NCBI RefSeq assembly: GCF_014851565.1
Contig: NZ_JACVAA010000001.1
Span: 62,001 to 126,000 of the forward strand
Direction of reading: 5' to 3'
Source of the DNA: Pseudomonas sp. PDM15
GTDB taxonomy: Bacteria; Pseudomonadota; Gammaproteobacteria; Pseudomonadales; Pseudomonadaceae
DNA: 64,000 nucleotides
Shown: in pieces, positions 15,659 to 24,021 of the stretch
How positions within the stretch are numbered: the stretch's first letter is position 1
Layout of the letters: each line of letters starts with the position of its first letter
The notes under the pieces: generated by a model
Seen by the model: only the letters and a program-made list of their open reading frames with translations
Database searches by the model: none
Told to the model about the DNA's origin: nothing
Made by a program: the position numbers and the translations under genes

Positions 15659-15684
15659 GGTGGATAAGCAAAGCGTTATCCACC
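15659..15684. repeat. GGTGGATAA dispersed palindrome between purH and purD
   Basis: GGTGGATAAgcaaagcgTTATCCACC is a 26-base near-perfect inverted repeat (nine-base arms) followed by CTACG. I know this type as a short dispersed element in Pseudomonas intergenic regions. A second small dyad, TTGCC-gact-GGCAA, lies at 15767-15780 in the same gap. In the purH-purD transcript these would be hairpins between the two coding regions. Confidence 0.65.
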
Positions 15685-15840
15685 CTACGAAAACTTGCTT
15701 CTAGCGTTCTATCGGGCCGCGATGAAGCTGGTGGATGCTAGGCGCGGATGGCTTCGATAAGCGCAGTTGCCGACTGGCAATGAGCATTAGCGAAGTCGTC
15801 CGCAACAACGCAGACGCCTGCTTCAGCGCGGCCGTGCCAC

Positions 15841-17448
15841 TTAGTGGCGGAAGTGGCGCATGCCGGTGAATACCATGGCGATGCTGGCTTCGTCGGCTGC
15901 GGCGATGACTTCGGCATCGCGCATCGAACCGCCCGGCTGAATCACTGCGGTGATGCCGACCTTGGCCGCATTGTCCAGGCCATCGCGGAACGGGAAGAAG
16001 GCGTCGGAGGCCATCACCGAACCGGCAACCTGCAAGCCGGCGTGCTCGGCCTTGATCGCGGCGATGCGCGCGGAGTTGACGCGGCTCATCTGGCCGGCGC
16101 CGACGCCGATGGTCTGGCGGCCCTTGGCATAGACGATGGCGTTGGATTTGACGAATTTGGCCACTTTCCAGGCGAAGATCAGGTCATGGATTTCCTGCTC
16201 GCTCGGCGCGCGCTTGGTCACGATTTTCAGGTCATCGGCGGTGATCATGCCGATGTCGCGGCTCTGCACCAGCAGACCACCGTTGACGCGCTTGAAGTCC
16301 CAGCCGGCGCTACGTTCGGCCGGCCACTCGCCGCACTCGAGCAGGCGCACGTTGGCCTTGGCGGCAACCACGTCGCGGGCTGCCTGGGAGATTTTCGGGG
16401 CGATGATCACTTCGACGAACTGACGATCGACAATGGCTTTCGCGGTCTCGCCGTCCAGCTCGCGGTTGAAGGCGATGATGCCGCCGAAGGCAGACTCGGT
16501 GTCGGTGGCGTAGGCCAGATCGTAGGCCTTGCGGATGCCGCCTTCGGCGTCGGTGGCCACGGCCACGCCGCACGGGTTGGCGTGCTTGACGATGACGCAG
16601 GCTGGCTTGACGAAGCTCTTCACGCATTCCAGCGCGGCGTCGGTGTCGGCCACGTTGTTGAACGACAGTTCCTTGCCCTGCAGCTGGATGGCGGTGGCGA
16701 CGCTGGCTTCGCCTTTCTGCGCTTCCACGTAGAACGCCGCGCTCTGGTGCGGGTTCTCGCCATAGCGCATTTCCTGGGCCTTGATGAACTGGCTGTTGAA
16801 GGTGCGCGGGAAGGAACCGCGCTCTTCGGTCGACAGGGTGTCGCGGCTCTGGTCGATGGTGCCCAGGTAGTTGGCGATCATGCCGTCGTAGGCAGCGGTG
16901 TGCTCGAAGGCCTTGAGGGCCAGGTCGAAGCGCTGGGCGTAGCTCAGGCCGCCGGCTTTCAGCGACTCGACGATGCCGGCGTAGTCGCTGGCGTTGACCA
17001 CGATGGCCACGTCTTTGTGGTTCTTCGCGGCGGAGCGGACCATGGTCGGGCCGCCGATGTCGATGTTCTCGATGGCGTCGGCCAGGTCACAGCCCGGCTT
17101 GGCCACGGTGGCGGCGAAGGGGTAGAGGTTGACCGCGACCAGGTCGATCGGCTTGATGCCGTGCTGCTCCATCACGTCGCCGTCGAGGGCGCGACGGCCG
17201 AGGATGCCGCCGTGGATCTTCGGGTGCAGGGTCTTGACGCGACCGTCCATCATTTCCGGGAAGCCGGTGTAGTCGGCGACTTCCACGGCCGCGACGCCGT
17301 TGTCCTTGAGCAGCTTGTAGGTGCCGCCGGTGGAGAGGATTTCCACGCCCAGGCTGACGAGCTCGCGGGCGAACTCGAGGATGCCGGTCTTGTCGGAGAC
17401 GCTGATCAGGGCGCGGCGAACGGGGAGGCGGGTGGTCTGGTCGGTCAT
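15841..17448 (-). CDS. purH: Bifunctional AICAR formyltransferase / IMP cyclohydrolase
   Basis: A 535-residue enzyme for the last two steps of IMP synthesis. The N-terminal cyclohydrolase (about 1-200) starts [17 protein letters not shown] and has [10 protein letters not shown] and [15 protein letters not shown]. The C-terminal formyltransferase contains [21 protein letters not shown] and [12 protein letters not shown] prefer ATG 17448 ([10 protein letters not shown]), which gives the 535 residues known for P. aeruginosa PurH; ATG 17460 would add four. A strong hairpin with a T run ends only about 30 bases before the start, so the purH promoter or an attenuator must overlap the end of fis. 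Confidence 0.97.
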   Translation of the reverse strand: MTDQTTRLPVRRALISVSDKTGILEFARELVSLGVEILSTGGTYKLLKDNGVAAVEVADYTGFPEMMDGRVKTLHPKIHGGILGRRALDGDVMEQHGIKPIDLVAVNLYPFAATVAKPGCDLADAIENIDIGGPTMVRSAAKNHKDVAIVVNASDYAGIVESLKAGGLSYAQRFDLALKAFEHTAAYDGMIANYLGTIDQSRDTLSTEERGSFPRTFNSQFIKAQEMRYGENPHQSAAFYVEAQKGEASVATAIQLQGKELSFNNVADTDAALECVKSFVKPACVIVKHANPCGVAVATDAEGGIRKAYDLAYATDTESAFGGIIAFNRELDGETAKAIVDRQFVEVIIAPKISQAARDVVAAKANVRLLECGEWPAERSAGWDFKRVNGGLLVQSRDIGMITADDLKIVTKRAPSEQEIHDLIFAWKVAKFVKSNAIVYAKGRQTIGVGAGQMSRVNSARIAAIKAEHAGLQVAGSVMASDAFFPFRDGLDNAAKVGITAVIQPGGSMRDAEVIAAADEASIAMVFTGMRHFRH

Positions 17449-17478
17449 TGCAAAGTCCATCGGAGCTGGAGATTCAGT

Positions 17479-17519
17479 AAAAAAGGCGACCCCTTTTTGT
17501 ATGGGGGCCGCCCTTTTCC
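17479..17519 (-). terminator. Rho-independent terminator after fis
   Basis: Read on the minus strand, a GGGCGGCCCC arm pairs with GGGGTCGCC (one bulge or mismatch, nine-base loop), and TTTTTT follows. It starts 14 bases after the fis stop and ends just before purH. It could end the dusB-fis transcript and, because purH is so close, also act on transcripts entering purH. Confidence 0.75.
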
Positions 17520-17532
17520 ATGTATTCGAGGC

Positions 17533-17868
17533 TTACAGCAGATCGTATTGCTTGAGCTTCTTGCGCAGGGTGCCGCGGTTCAGGCCGAGCAGCTCGGAGG
17601 CCTTGGTCTGGTTGCCCTTGACGTAGTTCATCACGGTTTCCAGCAGCGGCGCTTCGACCTCGGTCAGGACCAGATTGTAGACGTCGGTGACGTCGGCCCC
17701 CTCGAGATGGGCGAAGTAGTTGTGCAGTGCCTTCTCCACGCTGTCGCGCAGGGTCTGGCCCTGCTCGAACGGAGTGTTCAGGTGCTGCTTCAGGTTGGCG
17801 TTGTCGCTCACGGGTACTGCCCCATCAAAAACTGATTGCTCAAAAAAAGGCTCGGTCATCCTCGTCAT
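17533..17868 (-). CDS. fis: Nucleoid-associated DNA-binding protein Fis
   Basis: A 111-residue Fis. The C-terminal helix-turn-helix is intact (NYVKGNQTKASELLGLNRGTL, about residues 81-101, then RKKLKQYDLL). The N-terminal part contains the helical dimer core (SDNANLKQHLNTPFEQ onward). It is slightly longer than the 98 residues of E. coli, mostly at the N terminus. The first ATG overlaps the dusB stop as ATGA (17865-17868); a second ATG three codons later is possible. The dusB-fis pair is an ancient gammaproteobacterial operon. Fis bends DNA and controls rRNA and growth-phase genes. Confidence 0.97.
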   Translation of the reverse strand: MTRMTEPFFEQSVFDGAVPVSDNANLKQHLNTPFEQGQTLRDSVEKALHNYFAHLEGADVTDVYNLVLTEVEAPLLETVMNYVKGNQTKASELLGLNRGTLRKKLKQYDLL

Positions 17869-18863
17869 GCGGCCACCCCTTCTCCTTTATTGTTCTGCTC
17901 GGCGAAGAACTGCCGAGCGGCGGTGTACTGCGCGTCCGTACTTTCCAGACGATTGAACTCGGCGCGGAACTCGCGGGCGCCGGGTAGCGTTGCCAGGTAC
18001 CAGCCAACGTGCTTGCGGGCGATGCGTACGCCCATCAGGTCGCCATAGAAGGCGTGCAGCGCGGCCAGGTGTTCCAGCAGGATTCGTTCTACTTCGTACA
18101 GCGTTGGCGCCGGCAGCTCCTTGCCGGTCGCCAGGTAGTGGGCGATCTCGCGGAAGATCCACGGCCGCCCTTGCGCCGCACGACCGATCAGCAGGGCGTC
18201 GGCGCCAGTGGCGTCGAGCACTGCCCGGGCCTTGTGCGGCGAATCGATGTCGCCATTGGCGAATACCGGAATCGATACCGCCTGCTTGATCGCGGCGATG
18301 GTGTCGTACTCGGCCTCGCCGGTGTACAGGTCGGCGCGGGTGCGGCCATGCACGGCGAGGGCGGCGATGCCGGCCTGCTCGGCGATCTTGGCCACGGTGA
18401 TGCCGTTCTTGTTGGCGCGATCCCAGCCGGTGCGGATCTTCAGGGTCACCGGCACGTCGACGGCGCTGACCACGGCGTTGAGGATCGCCGTCACCAATTC
18501 TTCATCTTTCATCAACGCCGAACCGGCGGCCTTGTTGCAGACCTTCTTGGCCGGGCAGCCCATGTTGATGTCGATGATCTGCGCGCCCATCTCCACATTG
18601 CGACGAGCGGCCTCGGCCAGCATCTCGGGATCGCCACCGGCGATCTGCACCGAGCGCGGCTCGGGATCACCGGTATGGATCATGCGCAGGCTGGACTTGC
18701 GGCTATTCCACAGGCGCACGTCGCTGGTGACCATTTCCGAGACCACCAGCCCGGCGCCGAGGCGCCGACACAGCTGCCGGAACGGCTGATCGGTGACGCC
18801 CGCCATGGGGGCGAGGATCAGCTGATTGGGCAGTGTGTAAGGGCCGATGCGTACCACCGACAT
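17865..18863 (-). CDS. dusB: tRNA-dihydrouridine synthase B
   Basis: A 332-residue flavoenzyme that reduces uridines in the tRNA D-loop. I chose ATG 18863 (MSVVRIGPYTLPN) because AGGG lies about six bases upstream and the family begins at the RIGPY strand; the open frame runs on to a TTG at 18899. The FMN barrel starts LILAPMAGVTDQPFR, and catalytic Cys103 lies in DINMGCPAKKVCN. The substrate-binding region includes KIRTGWD and VHGRTRADLYTG. It is the first gene of dusB-fis. The 5' region (18864-19048) has no recognisable element beyond AT-rich patches. Confidence 0.96.
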   Translation of the reverse strand: MSVVRIGPYTLPNQLILAPMAGVTDQPFRQLCRRLGAGLVVSEMVTSDVRLWNSRKSSLRMIHTGDPEPRSVQIAGGDPEMLAEAARRNVEMGAQIIDINMGCPAKKVCNKAAGSALMKDEELVTAILNAVVSAVDVPVTLKIRTGWDRANKNGITVAKIAEQAGIAALAVHGRTRADLYTGEAEYDTIAAIKQAVSIPVFANGDIDSPHKARAVLDATGADALLIGRAAQGRPWIFREIAHYLATGKELPAPTLYEVERILLEHLAALHAFYGDLMGVRIARKHVGWYLATLPGAREFRAEFNRLESTDAQYTAARQFFAEQNNKGEGVAA

Positions 18864-19046
18864 GGTCATCCCTGTTGTCTCGAGGGTCGTTTCGGGCAAT
18901 GGCGTAGCCTGCCAAAGTGCGGAACGGCGATCGGGGGAGTGCGAAAAAGGGAGGGCATGATACCCGCTCTCGATGACCGGATAAAGGCTGTTTTGAACAA
19001 ATTATGAGCAGCCATCGGGTTATCGCCGTTGGCTAGGTGGAGTGGC

Positions 19047-19073
19047 GCAAACGCCGGTAATCCGGCGTTTTTG
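19047..19073. terminator. Hairpin between the DUF3426 gene and dusB
   Basis: AAACGCCGG-TAAT-CCGGCGTTT is a nine-base perfect stem directly after the DUF3426 gene stop (19076). Its T run is better on the plus strand (TTTTT 19068-19072), but the minus strand also has TTTGC, so it plausibly ends the DUF3426 transcript. Confidence 0.6.
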
Positions 19074-19075
19074 GC

Positions 19076-20524
19076 CTATTCCGGGGAGTGGAAGCTGAGG
19101 CTGTAGTTGACCGCCTTGGCGCCCGGGTCCTTGATCTCCAGGGAGATATGGATCGGCGTCTGCGGTGGCATCTCGTCCTGGCCGGCCAGCTCGCCGCTGA
19201 GGTACTCGCTGGGGCGGAAGCGGCTGCTGGCGATCAGCTGGCCGTTGAGGTCGGCAAAGCGCAGTTCTAGCAGCGGGAACGGCTGGGCGAACTGGGCGCG
19301 GTTGTAGAGGATGGCGTCGACCATCAGCGCATCCATGTACTGCGGGTGGCTGCGCACCACCAGGTTGGTGCTGCGCACCTGGGCGATATCGACCTTGGAC
19401 GGCAGGCTGCAGCTGATTTCCGGACAGATGGTCTCGAACCAGGGGCGGTACTGGTCCTGGCGGGCCAGCTCCTCGAAGTGGTAGATCACGTACTGGGTGG
19501 CCAGTGCGCCGGCGGCGATCAGGTTCAGTAGACCCCAGCCGATCCAGCGGCCCCAGGGCTTCTTCGGTTGCTGCCAGTCCAGCTGCAGCGGATCGTCGTT
19601 CAGGTCCAGCAGTCCGTTGTCGCGAAGCGCCGGTTCGCTGCGCGCGGGCTTGGCGGGCTGCTCCGCGGCGATGCCGTAGTCGCCGTCGCCGATTTCCTCG
19701 GCGTCCTCGTCGGCGCTGAGATCGCCCAGGGACGGCTCGTCGCGGTCGCTCTGCGGCTCCTCGATCGGCTTCGTCTTGCGTGGCGCTTCGACCTTGGCGG
19801 CTGGTGCCGGTGCTGGCGCGGGGATCTGCTCCGGTCGCGGCTCGGGTCTGGGCTCCGGCTGGTATTGCGGCTCGGCCAGCGGCTCCACGCGTGGGCGCGC
19901 CATCTGCATGGCTTCCGGCTTGCGCGGCGGCTCGTCCTTGATCAGCGATTCGGCCCAGCTCTCATCGTGACGGTTGTCTTCTTCCTCGCCATGCAGCAGG
20001 TGCTCGTTGTTCGGCGTGGCGTTGCCCATCGCCAGGAACTCGCGGGACAGCTGCATCTCCTGCTCTTCCAGCTTGGCCAGTTCCTCGTCCAGATCGAGGC
20101 TGTCCAGGTCCAGGTCGTCGTGGATCCACAGGGTGTCGACGGATTTCTTTTCCGCTGCCGCTGCCGCTGCCGCTGCCGGTGCCGGACTCGGCTTGGCCGG
20201 GGCGGGAGCGGGTGCCGGCGGTATGGCGGCAGGCTGGCTGGGCGTGATCGGCGCGGCAACAGGCGCCGGGCGCGGCTGCGCGGCACTGGATTGTTCAACG
20301 GGGGCGGCCGGCCTGGCGGGGGCGGGCGGTGGCGTCGTCGCAGCGGACGCCGGCGTAGTCGGCTTGCTGACTCGATTCTGGTCGACCAGCAGTTGCTGGG
20401 CGGCATTGAACACGCGCATGCAGGCCCCGCAGCGCACGGCGCCATGGGCTGCGCCCAGCTGCGCACGACTGATGCGGAAGCTGGTACGGCAGTGGGGGCA
20501 TTGAGTGACGAAACTGTCGGTCAT
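19076..20524 (-). CDS. Zinc-ribbon and DUF3426 domain membrane protein
   Basis: A 482-residue protein. Residues 9-37 form a zinc-ribbon/MJ0042-type finger (CPHC ... CGAC). A long Pro/Ala-rich linker follows (about 50-130), with an Ala run coded by a CCGCTG-type hexanucleotide repeat, then an acidic charged region to about 300. One transmembrane helix (WIGWGLLNLIAAGALATQYV, near 323-342) leads into a C-terminal DUF3426 domain (about 345-480), probably periplasmic. The PAO1 counterpart at this place is an uncharacterised gene next to prmA. The topology suggests a cytoplasmic zinc sensor or adaptor linked to a periplasmic domain, but no function is established. It lies between prmA and dusB, minus strand. 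Confidence 0.85.
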   Translation of the reverse strand: MTDSFVTQCPHCRTSFRISRAQLGAAHGAVRCGACMRVFNAAQQLLVDQNRVSKPTTPASAATTPPPAPARPAAPVEQSSAAQPRPAPVAAPITPSQPAAIPPAPAPAPAKPSPAPAAAAAAAAEKKSVDTLWIHDDLDLDSLDLDEELAKLEEQEMQLSREFLAMGNATPNNEHLLHGEEEDNRHDESWAESLIKDEPPRKPEAMQMARPRVEPLAEPQYQPEPRPEPRPEQIPAPAPAPAAKVEAPRKTKPIEEPQSDRDEPSLGDLSADEDAEEIGDGDYGIAAEQPAKPARSEPALRDNGLLDLNDDPLQLDWQQPKKPWGRWIGWGLLNLIAAGALATQYVIYHFEELARQDQYRPWFETICPEISCSLPSKVDIAQVRSTNLVVRSHPQYMDALMVDAILYNRAQFAQPFPLLELRFADLNGQLIASSRFRPSEYLSGELAGQDEMPPQTPIHISLEIKDPGAKAVNYSLSFHSPE

Positions 20525-20588
20525 GCGGCGGTCCGTGCGAAACAGGGCGCTAGTTTACCCAAGCAAGGGCCTGGGAATACAAGCGCTG

Positions 20589-21467
20589 CTAGCGCTTCAC
20601 CCCGCTGATGCGTACCCAGCCGTCCTTGATCGCGGTCGGGTCGAGCTCGAAGGCGCCTTCGTAGGCGGCGCGTACTTCCTCGGCCTGCTCGGCGAGGATA
20701 CCGGACAGCGCCAGGCGGCCGCCGGCCTGGACCAGGCTGGTGATCTGCGGCGCCAGCGACACCAGCGGGCCGGCCAGGATGTTGGCCACCACCACTTCGG
20801 CTGGCTGTTGCGGCATGTCGGCCGGCAGGTAGACCGGAAAACGCGCCGGGTCGATGCCGTTGCGCCCGGCGTTGTCGCGCGATGCCTCCAGGGCCTGCGG
20901 GTCGATATCGGTGCCGATGGCCCGGGGTGCGCCGAGCAGCAGGGCGGCGATGGCCAGGATGCCGGAGCCGCAGCCAAAGTCGATCACTGTGCAGTTCGCC
21001 AGGTCCTGGCCGTCCAGCCATTCCAGGCACAGCGCGGTGGTCGGGTGGGTGCCGGTACCGAAGGCCAGGCCCGGGTCGAGCAGCAGGTTGACCGCCTCCG
21101 GCTCCGGCGCGGCGTGCCAGCTCGGCACGATCCACAGGCGCTGGCCGAAGCGCATGGGCTGGAAGTTGTCCATCCAGCTGCGCTCCCAGTCCTGGTCGGC
21201 GATGTGTTCGATCTCGTGGGCCGGCAACTCGCCGCCAGTGAGCAACTGCAGGTGCGCGACCAGGTTGACCGGGTCGGTGTCGGCCTCGAACAGGGCCAGC
21301 AGATGGGTGTTGGACCACAGGGGGGTGGTGCCCAGGTCCGGCTCGAAGATCGGCTGATCCTCGGCGTCCATGAAGGTTACCGACACGGCGCCGACGCCGA
21401 GCAGGGCGTCCTCGTAGGTCTCCGCCTGTTCCGGGGTGATGGCGAGACGGACTTGTAACCAGGGCAT
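20589..21467 (-). CDS. prmA: Ribosomal protein L11 methyltransferase
   Basis: A 292-residue SAM-dependent enzyme that trimethylates L11. The start is ATG 21467 ([20 protein letters not shown]), the normal family start; the frame open further upstream is antisense to the accC end. The N-terminal substrate-recognition domain covers about 1-95. The Rossmann SAM fold has [16 protein letters not shown] (about 159-174) and [15 protein letters not shown] before it; NILAGPLV is the NxxxxPL-type catalytic-region motif. It lies 131 bases after accC with a candidate terminator between. Confidence 0.96.
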   Translation of the reverse strand: MPWLQVRLAITPEQAETYEDALLGVGAVSVTFMDAEDQPIFEPDLGTTPLWSNTHLLALFEADTDPVNLVAHLQLLTGGELPAHEIEHIADQDWERSWMDNFQPMRFGQRLWIVPSWHAAPEPEAVNLLLDPGLAFGTGTHPTTALCLEWLDGQDLANCTVIDFGCGSGILAIAALLLGAPRAIGTDIDPQALEASRDNAGRNGIDPARFPVYLPADMPQQPAEVVVANILAGPLVSLAPQITSLVQAGGRLALSGILAEQAEEVRAAYEGAFELDPTAIKDGWVRISGVKR

Positions 21468-21544
21468 GGCGAACCTCGTGTGCGGTGTTGCGTGGGCGCG
21501 CAGCTTACTTGAGGGGCTCGGCCGCCGCCACCGCGGACGCCGAC

Positions 21545-21582
21545 CGGAAAGCACACGGGCCGCCCGTAGGCAGCCCGTGCGT
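21545..21582 (-). terminator. Candidate terminator after accC
   Basis: On the minus strand GCACGGGCTGCC pairs with GGCGGCCCGTGTGC around TACG, and TTTCC follows. It lies 17 bases after the accC stop. The stem is strong but the T run is short, so confidence is moderate. Confidence 0.5.
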
Positions 21583-21598
21583 TGAAGCGAGGAGGGAC

Positions 21599-22951
21599 TC
21601 AGTGCTTGTCCATGCCCAGCTTCTTCTCCAGATAGTGGATGTTCACGCCACCCTTGGCGAAACCCTTGTCGCGGGTCAGGTCGCGGTGCAGCGGGATGTT
21701 GGTCTTGATGCCGTCCACAACCAGTTCGTCCAGGGCATTGCGCATGCGCGCCATGGCTTCGCTGCGGTCCTTGCCGTAGGTGATCAGCTTGCCGATCAGC
21801 GAGTCGTAGTTCGGCGGTACCGAGTAGCCGCTGTACAGGTGCGAGTCGACCCGCACGCCGTTGCCGCCCGGGGCGTGGTAGTGCTTGACCTTGCCGGGGC
21901 AGGGCATGAAGTTGTCCGGGTCCTCGGCGTTGATCCGGCACTCCAGGGCGTGACCGCGGATGACCACGTCGCTCTGCTTGATCGACAGCTTGTTGCCGGC
22001 GGCGATGCTGAGCATCTCCTTGACGATGTCGATACCGGTGACCATCTCGGTGACCGGGTGCTCGACCTGCACGCGGGTGTTCATCTCGATGAAGTAGAAG
22101 CGGCCGTCTTCGTAGAGGAACTCGAAGGTGCCGGCACCGCGGTAGCCGATCTCGACACAGGCGTCGACGCAGCGTTGCAGCACTTCGGCGCGGGCCTTCT
22201 CATCGATGCCCGGGGCTGGCGCTTCTTCCAGGACCTTCTGGTGGCGGCGCTGCAGGGAGCAGTCGCGGTCGCCCAGGTGGATGGCGTTGCCCTGGCCGTC
22301 GGACAGGACCTGGACTTCCACGTGACGCGGATTGCCGAGGAACTTCTCCAGATAGACCATCGAGTTGCCGAAGGCGGCGCCCGCTTCGGTGCGGGTCAGC
22401 TTGGCCGATTTGATCAGGTCTTCTTCCTTGTGCACCACGCGCATGCCGCGACCACCGCCGCCGCCGGCGGCCTTGATGATCACCGGGTAACCGACCTCAC
22501 GGGCGATCTTCAGTGCGGTTTCTTCGTCTTCCGGCAGCGGGCCTTCGGAGCCCGGTACCACGGGCACGCCGGACTTGATCATGGCGTTCTTGGCCGAGAC
22601 CTTGTCGCCCATCAGGCGGATCACGTCACCGGTCGGGCCGATGAAGGCGAAGCCGGATTTTTCCACCTGCTCGGCGAAGTCGGCGTTTTCCGCGAGGAAG
22701 CCGTAGCCGGGGTGGATCGCGGTGGCGCCGGTGACTTCGGCGGCGGCGATGATCGCCGGGATGTTCAGGTAGGACTTGGCGCCGGGCGCCGGGCCGATGC
22801 ACACGGTCTCGTCGGCCAGGCCCAGGTGCATCAGCTCACGGTCGGCGGTGGAGTAGACGGCCACCGTCTTGATGCCCAGCTCCTTGCAGGCGCGCAGGAT
22901 GCGCAGGGCGATTTCGCCACGGTTGGCGATCAGGACTTTTTCCAGCTGCAT
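21599..22951 (-). CDS. accC: Acetyl-CoA carboxylase, biotin carboxylase subunit
   Basis: A 450-residue ATP-grasp enzyme that carboxylates the biotin of AccB in the first step of fatty acid synthesis. The start is ATG 22951 ([20 protein letters not shown]) with GGGGAG seven bases upstream; an upstream in-frame ATG is less likely. Motifs: ATP-binding [12 protein letters not shown] (about 159-170), HVEVQVLSD, the [16 protein letters not shown] segment and catalytic [13 protein letters not shown] (about 289-301). It lies 17 bases after accB in the aroQ-accB-accC operon, the standard gammaproteobacterial arrangement. Confidence 0.98.
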   Translation of the reverse strand: MQLEKVLIANRGEIALRILRACKELGIKTVAVYSTADRELMHLGLADETVCIGPAPGAKSYLNIPAIIAAAEVTGATAIHPGYGFLAENADFAEQVEKSGFAFIGPTGDVIRLMGDKVSAKNAMIKSGVPVVPGSEGPLPEDEETALKIAREVGYPVIIKAAGGGGGRGMRVVHKEEDLIKSAKLTRTEAGAAFGNSMVYLEKFLGNPRHVEVQVLSDGQGNAIHLGDRDCSLQRRHQKVLEEAPAPGIDEKARAEVLQRCVDACVEIGYRGAGTFEFLYEDGRFYFIEMNTRVQVEHPVTEMVTGIDIVKEMLSIAAGNKLSIKQSDVVIRGHALECRINAEDPDNFMPCPGKVKHYHAPGGNGVRVDSHLYSGYSVPPNYDSLIGKLITYGKDRSEAMARMRNALDELVVDGIKTNIPLHRDLTRDKGFAKGGVNIHYLEKKLGMDKH

Positions 22952-22968
22952 CGCAGGCTCCCCGCGCA

Positions 22969-23430
22969 TCAAACGATGGTGAACAGGGGCTGGTCGTATT
23001 CCACCGGCTGGCCGTTATCCACCAGGATGGACTCGATCACGCCGCTGGCTTCGGCCTCGATGTGGTTCATCATCTTCATCGCTTCGACGATGCACAGGAT
23101 GTCGCCCTTCTTCACGCTCTGGCCCACTTCGGCGAAGTTGGCCGAGGTCGGCGAGGCGGCGCGGTAGAAGGTGCCGACCATCGGCGAACGCACCACGTGG
23201 CCGTTCAGCTTGGCGGCGGCCGGAGCGGCGTCAGCGGCGGCCGGAGCAGCAGCGGCGACCGGAGCGGCGACCGGGGCCGGGGCGGCCGCGTATACCGGCT
23301 GCGGGGCGTAGGCCGGCTGCTTGCTGTGACGGCTGATGCGCACGGACTCTTCGCCCTCGCGGATCTCCAGCTCGTCGATACCGGACTCTTCCAGCAGCTC
23401 GATCAGTTTTTTGACTTTACGGATATCCAT
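22969..23430 (-). CDS. accB: Acetyl-CoA carboxylase biotin carboxyl carrier protein
   Basis: A 153-residue carrier. The N-terminal segment [17 protein letters not shown] binds AccC in the known complex. An Ala/Pro-rich linker follows (about 38-73), then the biotinyl domain (77-153) with biotinylated Lys119 in EAMKMMN and the protruding-thumb sequence [11 protein letters not shown]. It is the middle gene of aroQ-accB-accC, 25 bases after aroQ. Confidence 0.98.
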   Translation of the reverse strand: MDIRKVKKLIELLEESGIDELEIREGEESVRISRHSKQPAYAPQPVYAAAPAPVAAPVAAAAPAAADAAPAAAKLNGHVVRSPMVGTFYRAASPTSANFAEVGQSVKKGDILCIVEAMKMMNHIEAEASGVIESILVDNGQPVEYDQPLFTIV

Positions 23431-23455
23431 AGTTTTGCAACTCCCAAGGGTGAGG

Positions 23456-23899
23456 TCAGGGGCGTTCTAATTGTTCCAGGGCAGCCTCCAGGGCCAGGCG
23501 ATAGCCGCTGGCGCCGAGGCCGCAGATCACTCCCACCGCTACGTCGGAAAAGTAGGAGTGATGGCGGAAGGGTTCGCGCTTGTGCACGTTGGACAGGTGC
23601 ACTTCGATGAATGGGATGCTCACCGCCAGCAGCGCGTCACGTAATGCGACGCTGGTATGCGTGAAAGCCGCCGGATTGATGAGGATAAAGTCGACTCCTT
23701 CACCTTTCGCCGCATGTACGCGGTCGATCAGTTCGTACTCGGCGTTGCTCTGCAGGTACATCAGGTGGTGGCCGGCGGCGCGGGCGCGCTGCTCCAGATC
23801 CTGGTTGATCTGCGCCAGGGTGGTGGCGCCGTAGACGCCGGGCTCGCGGGTGCCCAGCAGATTGAGATTGGGGCCGTGCAGCACCAGGAGAGTGGCCAT
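23456..23899 (-). CDS. aroQ: 3-Dehydroquinate dehydratase, type II
   Basis: A 147-residue dodecameric shikimate-pathway enzyme. It opens [21 protein letters not shown], with catalytic Tyr23, Asn75 (INPAAFTH), His81 and His101 ([11 protein letters not shown]), and Arg112 in the lid region. Length and motifs are normal. It is the first gene of the operon with accB and accC; the promoter should lie in 23900-24021. Confidence 0.98.
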   Translation of the reverse strand: MATLLVLHGPNLNLLGTREPGVYGATTLAQINQDLEQRARAAGHHLMYLQSNAEYELIDRVHAAKGEGVDFILINPAAFTHTSVALRDALLAVSIPFIEVHLSNVHKREPFRHHSYFSDVAVGVICGLGASGYRLALEAALEQLERP

Positions 23900-24021
23900 G
23901 GGCGCTTCCTTGTTGTTCTGACCGTGGATTGGCCGGGACTATGCCGAAAGCGCTGCGGGCTGTCCAGTTGCCGGGAGTAGTCGGCAAGATGGACGAAATT
24001 TACGGCAGAAATATGACGTCG

